A DNA stretch of 64,000 nucleotides from Tolypothrix sp. PCC 7910 (GCF_011769525.1 NZ_CP050440.1:5705501-5769500), one strand, 5' to 3'; positions 37,051-46,523 are shown, counted from the first letter of the stretch. The notes: generated by a model from the sequence alone, not told the origin. Numbers and translations are program-made.

Positions 37051-38646
37051 ATGTTCAAGTACGAGAATTTTGAGACGTTGCTGCAAAATCGCATCAAGCG
37101 ACGCAACCTAATCGTTGGAGCAGGAATATTTACTGGTTTGGCGATCGCTAGCCAATTTTCTCATCAACGGGGGATCGCTGAGATCCAATTTTCTGATAAT
37201 CCTTTTAAGCTTGGTGTTGCGTCAGGCGAACCTTATGCAAACAGCGTAGTAATTTGGACTCGCCTAGCACCTGATCCTTTAAATGGCGGTGGAATGCACC
37301 CTGTTAATGTGCCAGTTCATTGGGAAATATCCGCTGATTCCAGTATGAGGCGGATTGTGGCTAAGGGTACAGAGTTCGCCACGCCAGAACTAGGGCATTC
37401 AGTGCGGGCGATTGTTGAGGGACTCCAACCTAACACTTGGTACTGGTATCGATTTCATGCAGGTAGCCAAGCTAGCCGCATCGGTCGGACTCGTACTGCT
37501 CCTGCACCTGGTAGCAATCTGAGCAACTTCAACTTTGCGCTGGCTTCCTGCCAGAGCTATGAGGAAGGATATTATACTGCTTACAAATACATGGCTCAGG
37601 ATGACCTCGACTTGGTAGTCCATGTTGGTGACTATATTTATGAGGGAGGAATCAGTCCTATCAGTCCTACTATTCCCAGACAACACAACAGTGCAGAAGC
37701 TTTTACCTTGGAAGGTTACCGCAATCGTCACGCCCTCTACAAACTAGATGAAAATCTCCAACAAGCCCATGCAATGTTCCCTTGGATTGTTACCTGGGAT
37801 GACCACGAAGTAGAAAATAACTACGCTAACGACATCTCACAAATCGATACAGAACCAGACCAAGATAGAGCAATCTTTTTACAACGACGGGCAATTGCTT
37901 ATCAAGCATACTACGAACACATGCCATTGCGTCCTTTGTCGCGACCCAAAGGCCCCGATATGCAACTTTTCCGTCGGCTTTCCTTTGGAAATTTGGCAAC
38001 TTTCCATGTTTTAGACACTCGCCAGTATCGCACCGATCAACCTTGCGATGATGGTGTTAAAGAACCTTGCCCAGAAGTCTTCGATCCAAAAGCAACAATT
38101 TTAGGAAAAGTACAGGAAGATTGGTTATACCAAGGTTTAAGTAGTTCACAGGTCAAATGGAACATCCTTGCTCAACAAGTTCCCATGTCTCAAAGAGATT
38201 TTAAAGCTGGAGAAGGTAGGGCGTTTGATATGGATAAATGGGATGGTTATTTAGCTGACCGCGATCGCCTAATGGATTTTCTCGCTAAACAAAAGCCCTC
38301 TAATCCAGTCTGCTTATCAGGGGATGCACATAGTCATTGGGCAATGGATCTCAAGGCTGACTTTAATAACCCGCAATCTGCGATCGTCGGCAGTGAATTT
38401 GTCTGTTCCTCAATTAGTTCTGGTGGAGATGGAGACGATGCTATTCACAGATACTTGAATAAAAGTGATAACCCACATATTAAGTTCCATAACAATCGGC
38501 GTGGGTATGTTCGCTGTACACTAACTCCAAACATCTGTAGAGCAGACTATTTATCGATGTCGGAAGTAACGACTCCATTTGGTACTATTAGCAAACGCGC
38601 TTCATTTGTAGTTGAAAATGGTCGTTTGGGAGTACAGCCTGGCTAA
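37051..38646 (+). CDS. phoD: PhoD-type alkaline phosphatase/phosphodiesterase
   Basis: About 531 residues. The N-terminus has a twin-arginine signal (IKRRNLIVGAG) followed by a hydrophobic stretch, so Tat export in folded form is expected. An N-terminal Ig-like domain (FKLGVASGEPYANSVVIWTRL) is followed by the metallophosphatase domain with FALASCQSYEEGYYTAYKYM, VVHVGDYIYEG, TWDDHEVENNY, LDTRQYR and LSGDAHSHWAM, which hold the metal ligands. It hydrolyses phosphomonoesters or diesters outside the cytoplasm for phosphate scavenging. The ATG at 37051 is preferred over a TTG at 37003. The only other alkaline phosphatase in the window, phoX, is decayed. Confidence 0.94.
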   Translation: MFKYENFETLLQNRIKRRNLIVGAGIFTGLAIASQFSHQRGIAEIQFSDNPFKLGVASGEPYANSVVIWTRLAPDPLNGGGMHPVNVPVHWEISADSSMRRIVAKGTEFATPELGHSVRAIVEGLQPNTWYWYRFHAGSQASRIGRTRTAPAPGSNLSNFNFALASCQSYEEGYYTAYKYMAQDDLDLVVHVGDYIYEGGISPISPTIPRQHNSAEAFTLEGYRNRHALYKLDENLQQAHAMFPWIVTWDDHEVENNYANDISQIDTEPDQDRAIFLQRRAIAYQAYYEHMPLRPLSRPKGPDMQLFRRLSFGNLATFHVLDTRQYRTDQPCDDGVKEPCPEVFDPKATILGKVQEDWLYQGLSSSQVKWNILAQQVPMSQRDFKAGEGRAFDMDKWDGYLADRDRLMDFLAKQKPSNPVCLSGDAHSHWAMDLKADFNNPQSAIVGSEFVCSSISSGGDGDDAIHRYLNKSDNPHIKFHNNRRGYVRCTLTPNICRADYLSMSEVTTPFGTISKRASFVVENGRLGVQPG

Positions 38647-38890
38647 TGTTGACTGTTGACGGTTGACTGGAAAGAAAGCTCTCGGATTGCTCCGTGGAAT
38701 TATTTATACCAATTGTTTAAATATGGCTATCCACGTATTTATATCATTTAAAGCGTGACCAAAAGCCCAGGCGTTGCGATCGCAAGATTAAAATTGTGAT
38801 AAATCTAAATTTTTTCCCTACAATTACGGAAATTAGCACATAAACCATGTCTTAATAGAAGAATAGCATACACATAGAATACAGTAGCAA

Positions 38891-39328
38891 ATGGAACCTC
38901 TCACTACTGCTGCGATCGCAATTGGCTCTGTAATTGCCACTAAAGCCTTAGAAAAAACAGGCGAAAATGTCGGACAAGCTTTATGGGACAAGACTGGTGA
39001 GTTTCTCGTTACTCTCAAAAAACACTCTCCCCAGACTGTAGTTGCGATTGAAAAAGCGCCAGACCAACCACTCGATTATGGCAAGGCTGTACTAGAGGTA
39101 GAATCTGCGGCTAAGGCTAATCCTGAACTGGCTCAAGCTGCACAAGAATTAGCAACAGCTGCTAAAGCTGAACCCAATCCTAATTTTATTCAATTGATAC
39201 AGCAACAAGCCGATAACCTAAAATCTCAGCCACAACAGCCAAATACCATCAACTATCAAAATGTGGCAGATGAAATCAAAAATGTCTTCCAAGGCAGCAT
39301 ATTTAACGGTCCAGTGACATTTAACTGA
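38891..39328 (+). CDS. Alanine-rich N-terminal domain protein, possibly the first half of a split gene
   Basis: 145 residues starting MEPLTTAAIAIGSVIATKAL, then KTGENVGQALWDKTGEFLVTLKK. This N-terminal block resembles one I associate with Nostocales signalling/NTPase proteins, and the segment FQGSIFNGPVTFN at the end is also typical of such linkers. It ends in TGA at 39326. The same frame stays open for 33 more codons after that stop and runs into the next entry, so the gene may once have been longer. It could still be expressed as a small soluble protein. Function unknown. Confidence 0.6.
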   Translation: MEPLTTAAIAIGSVIATKALEKTGENVGQALWDKTGEFLVTLKKHSPQTVVAIEKAPDQPLDYGKAVLEVESAAKANPELAQAAQELATAAKAEPNPNFIQLIQQQADNLKSQPQQPNTINYQNVADEIKNVFQGSIFNGPVTFN

Positions 39329-39988
39329 CTAAAGTCGTCCGAAGGGGCGGGGCCAAAGTTAAGCGCCACAGAATATATCCCCAATCGCGGTTCTCTTAAA
39401 TCTCGACCGTGGAAAGTTTTACTAAGTGTGGGTGTATTAGCAGTAATTACTCCTATAATTTTATGGATTTTTTATCCCATTCATCCCAGACCTGTTCTTT
39501 CAGGTGATGAAAAGCGTAAAGGCATCACAATAAAATATCCATTAAAGGATTGGGAACCAGTAATACCAGGTGATTTTGATGGAGAGGTAATCAGGTTTAT
39601 ACTTAAAAATCAAAAGCAGGCGGATTCTTGTACTGTAGAAATAGCCATTTCTATCAAGAATTTACCTCCGCGATTGTTATCTTTAGAGGAATCTAAAAAT
39701 TTAGCTTTAAAAACAATTGAAAGAATTAATCCAAATCAACAAATTACAGATGAGACTAAACCTTCAACAACACTATCAAGTTTTAATGCTTATAAATTAA
39801 CTTATACTCGCCAAGAAATACAATGTAAACAGCAAGTTTTGGAAGTTGGCACTGTAAGAAATGGCAAGCTTTACTTTGTAACGTATACAGCAGAATTGGC
39901 AAAATATTCTCAGTATTTGTCTACTGCTGAAGCTATGATTCAATCATTTAAGATTAATGAAGCAGGTAAGTCTTACAGTTTTGAATAA
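39329..39988 (+). pseudogene. Membrane-anchored PsbP-like domain, in frame with the preceding gene but behind a TGA
   Basis: The frame after the TGA reads through a basic linker (PNRGSLKSRPWKVLL) into a membrane helix (VGVLAVITPIILWIFY) and then an extracytoplasmic domain with the PsbP-like pattern GITIKYPLKDWEP, SLEESKNLALKTIERI, SFNAYKLTYTRQE, KLYFVTYTAE and STAEAMIQSFKI. Such domains occur at the C-terminus of some cyanobacterial membrane signalling proteins. No ATG, GTG or TTG occurs before the GTG at 39428, which lies inside the membrane helix and would remove its cytoplasmic flank. This suggests that 38891-39988 was a single 366-codon gene now interrupted by one stop. If it is expressed separately, the start is GTG 39428 (186 residues). 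Confidence 0.55.
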
Positions 39989-40028
39989 ATTGCAGTGGTA
40001 ATATGATACTCATTGGCATATTATATTG

Positions 40029-40150
40029 AGTTCGTAGTAAGGACTTTAGTCCTCTGTGCGAGACGCTTCGCGAACAAAATCAGGACTGTACCCCTGCGGG
40101 GAAGCAAGCTACGCGGAGCGTTCCCGCAGGGTAGGACTGACTACAAAGAA
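40029..40150. repeat. Dispersed palindromic repeat cluster
   Basis: GTAGTAAGGACTTTAGTCCT at the left and AGGACTGACTAC at the right frame several small hairpins: GAGACGCTTCGCG, CCCCTGCGGGG and GGAGCGTTCCCGCAGGG. These are typical Nostocales intergenic palindromes. The remaining part of 39989-40365 shows no gene. Confidence 0.7.
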
Positions 40151-40365
40151 ACAACTTTAATTTTTTGTGACACTTGCGTAAGTCCTATATAGAAATTTCA
40201 TTGATTCTATGCCTAATGAAATTACTGGAAAATATTAAAATATGAGTTTGGGTTAAGTAGGGCAAAATTTAGAATTTAAAATTGAATATTTGCTTCTACC
40301 GTGGTTAGATTTATATTAATTTAATCAACAACAATTTATGATTTAGCATCTTGTTAAGCAAAATC

Positions 40366-41379
40366 TCAAAATCTAGAAGTCACACTAAATGAACGACTAC
40401 TTCCAGTAAAGAAGTAGTTACGTGCATCAGGCCGAAAATAAGCTTGGACTTCATATCTCCCAGCAGCAAGCTTCTCTTTATAAAAAGATAATTCTCCCTC
40501 ATACTCCTTAACAAGTTCAGAACGTTCTTTGTAACCTGTATTCAAACCAGTACGAGAACCAGCTTTCTTAACAACAAGTATAGTTTTACCAGGACAAGCA
40601 TTAGCGAATTTGACAACAATAAGTTCTCCTTCAAGATAGGTATCTTTAGGATTTAAAATTGTATTAGGAACATTTCCATTCTGACATTGAACTTTTAACC
40701 CCTCTGGAGGTTCTGGTCTCTCTCGACCTCCGATTTGACCACTATAAATGTTTATAGGAATCCCTAACACAGCAGTACCTCCATCAGGAACAGTTCCTGC
40801 ACGTCCGTTAATTCCTACTAGTCTACCGTTCTCATCCAGTATCGGTCCCCCACTCATTCCCGGAAAAGGTTCCACTATATAAATCAAAGAATAACCATTT
40901 TGAGGATTTGGTACACGTCCGGAAAATGATCCAGATAAATACTGAAATTGCCTTCCCGGTATACCAGGTATTCCTTTGGGATAGCCCCCTACATAAATAG
41001 TTTTACCACTTGTTAATTGATCAGAATTTCCCTTTTTTGCAACTGGATAAATTTCCCCACTCTTAAACTTCAACTCTGCCAAATCAACACCCGGTAATTG
41101 TTTAATTGTGTCAATATTATACTTCTGACCATCCATTGTTTGAATTATGTAGCGGTCTTTGATTTGCACTACATGCCAGTTTGTGAGTACCGTATAATCT
41201 CCATTACCTTGACGATCAATAATCACCCCGGAACCACCACTATTAGCCCCATCAATACGAACAGTAATTTGTTTGGCAATAGGAGCAATTTCTTCAGGAC
41301 TTAACCCTGCCACTACCAGTGTCTGTAAACCGAATATTGCTGTACCAAATAATATTGCTAATCCAGTAGCAAGCTTCAT
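40366..41379 (-). CDS. Secreted trypsin-like serine protease
   Basis: 337 residues with an N-terminal signal or anchor helix (about 5-24). The S1-type catalytic triad is visible: His69 in TNWHVV, Asp99 in GVDLAEL, and Ser176 in FPGMSGGPI. Upstream of the His is SGGSGVIID. The C-terminal 120 residues form an additional domain, probably beta-rich, with two cysteines (VQCQNG, NACPGK) and no PDZ signature. It is on the same strand as, and 349 bp downstream of, a COP23 protein gene, a neighbourhood seen repeatedly in Nostocales. The substrate is unknown. Confidence 0.88.
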   Translation of the reverse strand: MKLATGLAILFGTAIFGLQTLVVAGLSPEEIAPIAKQITVRIDGANSGGSGVIIDRQGNGDYTVLTNWHVVQIKDRYIIQTMDGQKYNIDTIKQLPGVDLAELKFKSGEIYPVAKKGNSDQLTSGKTIYVGGYPKGIPGIPGRQFQYLSGSFSGRVPNPQNGYSLIYIVEPFPGMSGGPILDENGRLVGINGRAGTVPDGGTAVLGIPINIYSGQIGGRERPEPPEGLKVQCQNGNVPNTILNPKDTYLEGELIVVKFANACPGKTILVVKKAGSRTGLNTGYKERSELVKEYEGELSFYKEKLAAGRYEVQAYFRPDARNYFFTGSSRSFSVTSRF

Positions 41380-41728
41380 AATCTATCCTCATATATTTTT
41401 GTAATAGTTATTTCCCAAGAGATATAGTCATACTAAAGCCTGTCATTAGTTCTTGTAAGGATTTATCCAGTTGAAAACCATCGTGATAAACTTTAGATAT
41501 ATCTCAAAGTAGGTCTTAATGAAAGCGATTAATACCTAATAATTCACAATATATATTTTGCAATCTTATAGCGGACAAATGATTAAGTAATTTTTATTAT
41601 TAACCAATCTGCTTTTTAACTATTCCTAGTTTATATAAAAGCAAACTCACCAAATTTGCGAACCAAAAATAAAGTTACACAGTTATATTTTACGAGTGTT
41701 AGTATTCTAAGTCTCTTGGCGAGATTTT
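41380..41728 (-). other. Intergenic region, COP23 gene to protease gene
   Basis: 349 bp, AT-rich, no repeat or gene recognised. Confidence 0.4.
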
Positions 41729-42280
41729 TTATTGTCTACAATTACCGTCTACAAGTTGCTTAATATTAATATACAAATCTCCTTTATCGTCTGTAGAATG
41801 GCATCCTGTCAAATCTATAGGTTGCTGTTTAACACTACGGCCAAAGGCAAGTATCTGCTGCACAACTTTTCCTACATTAGTTCCTGGTTTTAGGGTGACT
41901 AGTACATTCTCCGATTTACATGGTATGCCTTTACGATTGGCAATACACAAAACTGGATAGTTATTAAAGTTATATTCACCTTTGATGAAAAGTGGCCCAT
42001 TATCGTAATAGCGTTGAAATCTGGTAGAAACAACCTTACACCTCTCCTCTAGTGGGAATTTTTTAAAGTCCTTAACAACCCAACGGATGAATGTATCAGG
42101 ACCTCGTTTGGTTTTTATCTTGGTAACAGGTATTTTGCCTTCATAAGCGCAAAAAAACTTGTTTCCACCAGCATAAATGGGCTGGTTGCTTATGGTAGTA
42201 GCAACTCCCAAAGCTAAAGCTGAAATTACAAAAGCTGTTGCTACCCCTGGTAATATTTGAGTAAATAACCTCAGATGCAT
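41729..42280 (-). CDS. COP23-domain secreted protein
   Basis: 183 residues. An N-terminal hydrophobic signal (about 12-32) precedes the mature part, which begins near GGNKFFCAYEGK. The domain follows the COP23 (circadian oscillating polypeptide) pattern: FFC at the start, FIRWVVKDF, ERCKVVSTRFQRYYDNG, YPVLCIANRKGIPC, VLVTLKPGTN and a final GNC. Six cysteines are spaced for disulfides. COP23 was first described as a rhythmically accumulating membrane-associated protein; the function of the domain is not known. The trypsin-like protease gene lies downstream on the same strand. Confidence 0.82.
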   Translation of the reverse strand: MHLRLFTQILPGVATAFVISALALGVATTISNQPIYAGGNKFFCAYEGKIPVTKIKTKRGPDTFIRWVVKDFKKFPLEERCKVVSTRFQRYYDNGPLFIKGEYNFNNYPVLCIANRKGIPCKSENVLVTLKPGTNVGKVVQQILAFGRSVKQQPIDLTGCHSTDDKGDLYINIKQLVDGNCRQ

Positions 42281-42833
42281 ATATTAAGTACTAACAAGTA
42301 AAAATAGAATATCGACTTGGAATTACATTAATAGAGCTAGCTACAACATCAAGTTGCACTTTTTCAGTAATATTCTTACATATATCAGTAAAAATCAGGC
42401 TTTTTGATAAAGATATGATGAAGAGCGCCCGCAGAAGTAGCTTTGGCATTACACACGTTTATGTAACAGTTTAAAGTATTGTGCATTCCTACTATTCTGC
42501 GGGAATAGTGCTAGTTCACTCAAGTGAGCTAGAATATGCACCTTAATCTACTTGAGTAGACTTTCGCTATTAGCCAAAGAATTCATTCTCTGGCTGGTTG
42601 ACAGCAAAGCAAGAATTTATACTGCTTCTGGTTTGGATACACTACACCATAGAGCACAGCATTGCTGTGTCCCTACGAATGATATTCACGAGTTGCAGAT
42701 CTTGATACACAAATCTTAGAACCTGAAAACTATAAGGTGGGTACCAGTTATCATCAGGTGTTGAAGCAAAGTTCTGGAAGTGCCTACCCTACAAGAATTG
42801 TTCGTGTTTTATTAGTGAAGGTGAACCTGCGCC
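42281..42833. other. Gene-free interval with a 15-bp palindrome
   Basis: CACAGCATTGCTGTG at 42655-42669 (7-1-7), followed by TCCCTACG, matches the form of CACGGCAATGCCGTG at 49481-49495. An inverted GGTGGGTACC/GTGCCTACCC pair lies near 42735-42790. No gene seen. Confidence 0.5.
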
Positions 42834-44756
42834 TTATTTCACGACCGAGATATTGAGATAATAATTAAACCTGTCTCGGAGTTGGTCAATTGTGAGATTT
42901 TGAGTCCAATACTCAACTAAAGCATGACCGAAAGCCCAGACATCGCTAGTATTTGTATTTTCTAGCAGCAAGGGCCAAAGGGCTAGCAAATCAAAGTTGG
43001 GTTTGCCAGAGTTATCTGTATTCAACAGAGAAAACAAATCATAAGCCATTTGCAGCTTACCAATCACAACTGGTAACTGTTCCACCGGAATTTTTTCTGC
43101 TAGCAAGTATGCCAGAGTGGGCGATCCAGTTGATAGGGTAGAAATAAACTGCAGGACGGGACTTTTAAGCAGAGATGTCAGTCCTTGAGTTGTCGCCATC
43201 TGGAAGGTGTAATTATCGATAATTTTGGCAGCAGCGACGGTACGAGCTTCTAAATTACGTAAAAAGCGCGCTAGACGCAGTTGTTTTGCAGGTGCGATCG
43301 CTTCTACTAATCCTAAAGATAAGGCTTCGATTCCCCAAGCGGCGCGATTGGTTTTGCGATCGCTAGTTACTACAGGTAAAACTAACTTGGAGAAATCCCC
43401 CAGCAATTGCGCCCGGTACTGTGTAGCTTCCCGAATCGAGATTTCCTTGGCGCGATCGCCCCATTCCCAATCATAGGGAGGTTGCCATTCACGGATGGGA
43501 CGTAGACGATCTACTTGGGTAACTATAGTAATTACAGGCAAATCTGCAACGTCCGCCTGCATATCCTTAAGAAAGTCCACATCCATTTGCAAAGCTGGAT
43601 CTAGCGCAGGGGTGACTAATAATAGTAAATCTGCCTTGGTTGCATAGTCTAAAACTAAGTCGCGAAAATCACTACGGTTGGCTTGCTCATAGCCTGGAGT
43701 ATCCCAAAGTGTCAGGGTTTCTTTACTGTCAGTTTGCCATTGATAATTTTGAATTTGATCGGTACTAGGTAACACATCAACAGCAGCTAGTTCTGACTGA
43801 AATAAGGTGTTAATCAAGCTGCTTTTTCCCGAACCTGTGCGCCCTACCAGCAGAATATTTACAGGTTTTATCGCAACAACTTCAGCGGGTTCTGCTTGGG
43901 TAAGTATTTCCCGGAGAGTTTGAGTTTTCGCCTTGGGTAATGCAGGGGTTGTAGTTGAGGCAGAAAATTCTGCAGTTGGTAAAGTACTACCACTATAAAG
44001 AGCGATCGCTTGGCGGCACAAATTTCGTAAAGCTGCTTCCCGCAGCATTTGGCTTAAATTTACCAGCAATTGCTGATTTGCTTGGCTAGTAGAACGCTGA
44101 CTAGCTTTTTTAGCAAAAGCCGCCGCCGGATTCAATAGCCATTGCGCCCAGTTCCAAGCTTGCCAGAGTTTACGGGCAGATGGTTCTAATTTACGGTAAA
44201 CTTCATAAGCTTGATAAGCTTGCCCAACTGTCACCTGATTTAAGGCTGGTGATAGCTTTTGTATCCATTGATCCAAATCATCAACCGTTCCCCGAATTAA
44301 GCCGTAAGCTTGGGTAACGTAAATATTTAACAGCGGATATTTAACTTCAGGATGGTAGATATGAGCGATCGCCACAACTAGATTTTGACATCGCGTCCAG
44401 AAAGTTGACCAATCTTCCCAAATCGGGCGATCGCTTTGTGCGGCTTGTAAAATTTCCGTTAAAACTGCTTGGGCTTGAGTAGTAGCGTCATTTCCGGCTG
44501 GTAATTGGTTAGAATCTATTGTTGCGGCTAATTCCTCGTTAACTTCTGCTAGTACCGCCTCTAATTGTTCTACTTCCGGTCGAGTCCATTTGACTAGCAA
44601 CCAACGCCACCCCACAAATATCAGCGTAAACACAGCCCAAATCCAACTCAGTCCCCATGCATGGATTTGAGAAGCAGCGGCTACTAGTAAGAAAGTGACA
44701 ATCAAAGCGATTGGCGCTGCTAGTACAACCCATTGCCACAGTTTTAAACGCACCAT
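42834..44756 (-). CDS. Membrane-anchored GTPase
   Basis: 640 residues. Two N-terminal membrane helices (about 8-28 and 35-53) are followed by a long helical region with no known domain (60-290). A GTPase domain follows with G1 VGRTGSGKSS (Lys311), G3 LWDTPGYE (352-358) and G4 TQVDRL (413-418), and then a helical C-terminus (about 470-640). The arrangement fits the Era/YfjP-like GTPases of cyanobacteria, often annotated as DUF697-associated or GTP-binding membrane proteins. The function is not known, and no partner gene is adjacent. It ends with NISVVK and is followed by the repeat-containing gap. Confidence 0.87.
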   Translation of the reverse strand: MVRLKLWQWVVLAAPIALIVTFLLVAAASQIHAWGLSWIWAVFTLIFVGWRWLLVKWTRPEVEQLEAVLAEVNEELAATIDSNQLPAGNDATTQAQAVLTEILQAAQSDRPIWEDWSTFWTRCQNLVVAIAHIYHPEVKYPLLNIYVTQAYGLIRGTVDDLDQWIQKLSPALNQVTVGQAYQAYEVYRKLEPSARKLWQAWNWAQWLLNPAAAFAKKASQRSTSQANQQLLVNLSQMLREAALRNLCRQAIALYSGSTLPTAEFSASTTTPALPKAKTQTLREILTQAEPAEVVAIKPVNILLVGRTGSGKSSLINTLFQSELAAVDVLPSTDQIQNYQWQTDSKETLTLWDTPGYEQANRSDFRDLVLDYATKADLLLLVTPALDPALQMDVDFLKDMQADVADLPVITIVTQVDRLRPIREWQPPYDWEWGDRAKEISIREATQYRAQLLGDFSKLVLPVVTSDRKTNRAAWGIEALSLGLVEAIAPAKQLRLARFLRNLEARTVAAAKIIDNYTFQMATTQGLTSLLKSPVLQFISTLSTGSPTLAYLLAEKIPVEQLPVVIGKLQMAYDLFSLLNTDNSGKPNFDLLALWPLLLENTNTSDVWAFGHALVEYWTQNLTIDQLRDRFNYYLNISVVK

Positions 44757-44881
44757 TACCTGATACCTACCTGGATAAAACTTTTTCTAAAAATTACGCT
44801 TGTATAAAGTCTATCGCTTCTCAATTTGGGCATAACTTTAAAGGAATCCAGGTTGATTGTGAGCAAAACGCCAAAAATAAA

Positions 44882-44911
44882 AGCGATCGCACCCAGTAAA
44901 ATGCGATCGCT
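44882..44911. repeat. Paired HIP1 octamers forming an inverted repeat
   Basis: AGCGATCGCA and TGCGATCGCT are exact inverted copies with a ten-base loop, followed by TAATTTT. It lies upstream of the GTPase gene and downstream of DUF3386; it may act as a terminator-like hairpin. Confidence 0.6.
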
Positions 44912-44946
44912 AATTTTAATCAAGGAGTGAAACAAAATACTTACCA

Positions 44947-45009
44947 GTTAAGGGAAAAAGGAAAAGGGTAAGAAAATTCCTTTAACCCTTACCCTTTAAC
45001 CTTTTCCCC
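44947..45009. repeat. Dispersed inverted repeat, family C copy 2
   Basis: GTTAAGGGAAAAAGG at the left, CCTTTTCCCC at the right, and a central TTTAACCCTTACCCTTTAA. It closely resembles 24609-24685, with a shorter centre. Confidence 0.75.
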
Positions 45010-45055
45010 AAACCAAATAATCAGTTCATAATGCTGACAATCTTGGCAGTTAAGC

Positions 45056-45715
45056 TTATTCAGCCGCCACAGGTTCTAACAATTTGATGTTAGAGAAGAT
45101 AAATTCTTGAGTTGCGATTTCTCCTGCTGTTTCGGTTTTAATCTCCCGACGATTGAGGATAAAATATTTACCTACTTTTTCGTACTCATCAGTAAATTCA
45201 CTTCTGCCGCCCTTTTGTTGCCCAGTTGCAGGGTCATGGTAGACAGAATCATAGGTGTGAGACAAGTAACCTTCACCAGTTTGGTGACTGCTAAAGGTGT
45301 CAATTGTCACAAAAGTACCGTGAATAAGACGATGAACGTGGCTCACTTCATTATTGCGGACTTTGTATTTATCGCCCTCAGATTTACCACCAACTAAAAT
45401 CTCAACCGCGCCATTTTCTTCTGTAGCGCCATAGCTAAAGGTATTTGCGCCGTGGGTATCTTCAAAGCAACGGCGGACGCGGTGAATTGCGATTTCCCAA
45501 GCTTGATGGTGAATCGCTTGCTTGGCTTGTTCGTCCTCTACATCTGATACTTCCGCCTTCAGATTGGCATTGACGATGACTTTAGCTGTAGTAACTTGCC
45601 CATCATGTTTAAAGGTGATGTCAGCAGTGTACCCAGGAAAATCCTTGTCCCAAGTGTAACGGTTTTCATAAGCAGCCCGGAAAAGCTCCTGAGCAGAAAT
45701 TTGTGTAACAGTCAT
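45056..45715 (-). CDS. DUF3386 family protein
   Basis: 220 residues beginning MTVTQISAQELFRAAYENRYTW, with FPGYTADITFKHDG, a central HGTFVTIDTFSSHQTGEGYLSHTYDSVYHDP and a C-terminal FILNRREIKTETAG. This is the DUF3386 pattern, a family largely confined to photosynthetic organisms and without known function. The ATG at 45715 is supported by AGGTG a few bases before it; a frame extending to 45874 encodes no family sequence. It is divergent from the first GAF-LuxR regulator, with 102 bp between starts, so it is a plausible target of that regulator. Confidence 0.87.
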   Translation of the reverse strand: MTVTQISAQELFRAAYENRYTWDKDFPGYTADITFKHDGQVTTAKVIVNANLKAEVSDVEDEQAKQAIHHQAWEIAIHRVRRCFEDTHGANTFSYGATEENGAVEILVGGKSEGDKYKVRNNEVSHVHRLIHGTFVTIDTFSSHQTGEGYLSHTYDSVYHDPATGQQKGGRSEFTDEYEKVGKYFILNRREIKTETAGEIATQEFIFSNIKLLEPVAAE

Positions 45716-45795
45716 GGATTCACCTATAAACAGTAGTGATATTAGCGTTTTATCTTTGCTTGGTATTAGCATAGAGTTAATTGTTAAGCCCCGCA

Positions 45796-45815
45796 TAGTC
45801 CCCAACTGGGTACAC
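45796..45815. promoter_or_regulatory. Operator-like site in front of GAF-LuxR gene 1
   Basis: TAGTCCCCAACTGGGTACAC contains an imperfect palindrome (TCCCCAACTGGGTA) and matches the site at 47292-47311 at 15 of 20 positions. It ends two bases before the ATG of the regulator. Confidence 0.5.
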
Positions 45816-45817
45816 AT

Positions 45818-46495
45818 ATGGCTAATTCTCTTCATGCTGCATTTGCTGCGATCGCTAATGTCCGTAATGAGCAAGAGCTAAAACTCGCGCTCATGGATAA
45901 AATTGGCGAACATTTTGGCGTGCAACATTGGGGTATCTATCTCATAGATGACCAGTCAAAGACTGAGATTGATGTTCCCGGTATTCCAGCAGTTTGTTTA
46001 CAAGGCAATCCCATCGGACGCTATGTAGTTGAGCGTCATGCACCTGCTCATGAGCAGTTAATCCTATCTCCAGAAGATTGGAAAGATATTTGCCCCCGCC
46101 ACGATCACGAACACGTGATGACTGGCCCAATTGTCTGCGATGGTCGTCTTGTAGGAACCCTCAACTTAGCTCGTGCTAAAGGTAGCCCAGCCTTTGACGG
46201 TAACGATTTAGCCGATTTGAGTGCCTTATGTATTCACATCTCAGCCAAACTTGCTACCTTGCGGGCAAAACCAAAAACCATCAAACCCTCCGTCCCTAAT
46301 CCACTCACACCACGCGAGTTAGAAATTGCCGAGTTAGTTGCTCAAGGCTTAACCAATTCAGAAATCGCCGCTAGGCTTTGGATTACTCAAAATTCTGTCA
46401 AGCAAGCTTTAAAAAGGATGTTTCGTAAGCTAGGTGTATCAGCACGTAGCGAAATGGTAGCAAAGCTGCATTCAACAATAGTTTCTAATTCGTAG
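45818..46495 (+). CDS. GAF-LuxR transcription regulator, paralogue 1
   Basis: 225 residues. The N-terminal GAF-type domain (about 8-150) includes GEHFGVQHWGIYLIDD, HDHEHVMTGPIVCDGRLVGTLNLAR and DLADLSALC. A C-terminal LuxR helix-turn-helix follows (about 160-215): LTPRELEIAELVAQGLTNSE, IAARLWITQNSVKQALKRMFRKLGV. It has no receiver domain, so the GAF part is the likely sensor. A close paralogue lies at 47326. The two share gene order (divergent from a minus-strand gene about 100 bp away) and a matching palindromic upstream site, suggesting autoregulation or cross-regulation. The ligand is unknown. Confidence 0.9.
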   Translation: MANSLHAAFAAIANVRNEQELKLALMDKIGEHFGVQHWGIYLIDDQSKTEIDVPGIPAVCLQGNPIGRYVVERHAPAHEQLILSPEDWKDICPRHDHEHVMTGPIVCDGRLVGTLNLARAKGSPAFDGNDLADLSALCIHISAKLATLRAKPKTIKPSVPNPLTPRELEIAELVAQGLTNSEIAARLWITQNSVKQALKRMFRKLGVSARSEMVAKLHSTIVSNS

Positions 46496-46523
46496 TTCGT
46501 CATTGGTCATTCGTCATTCGTAG

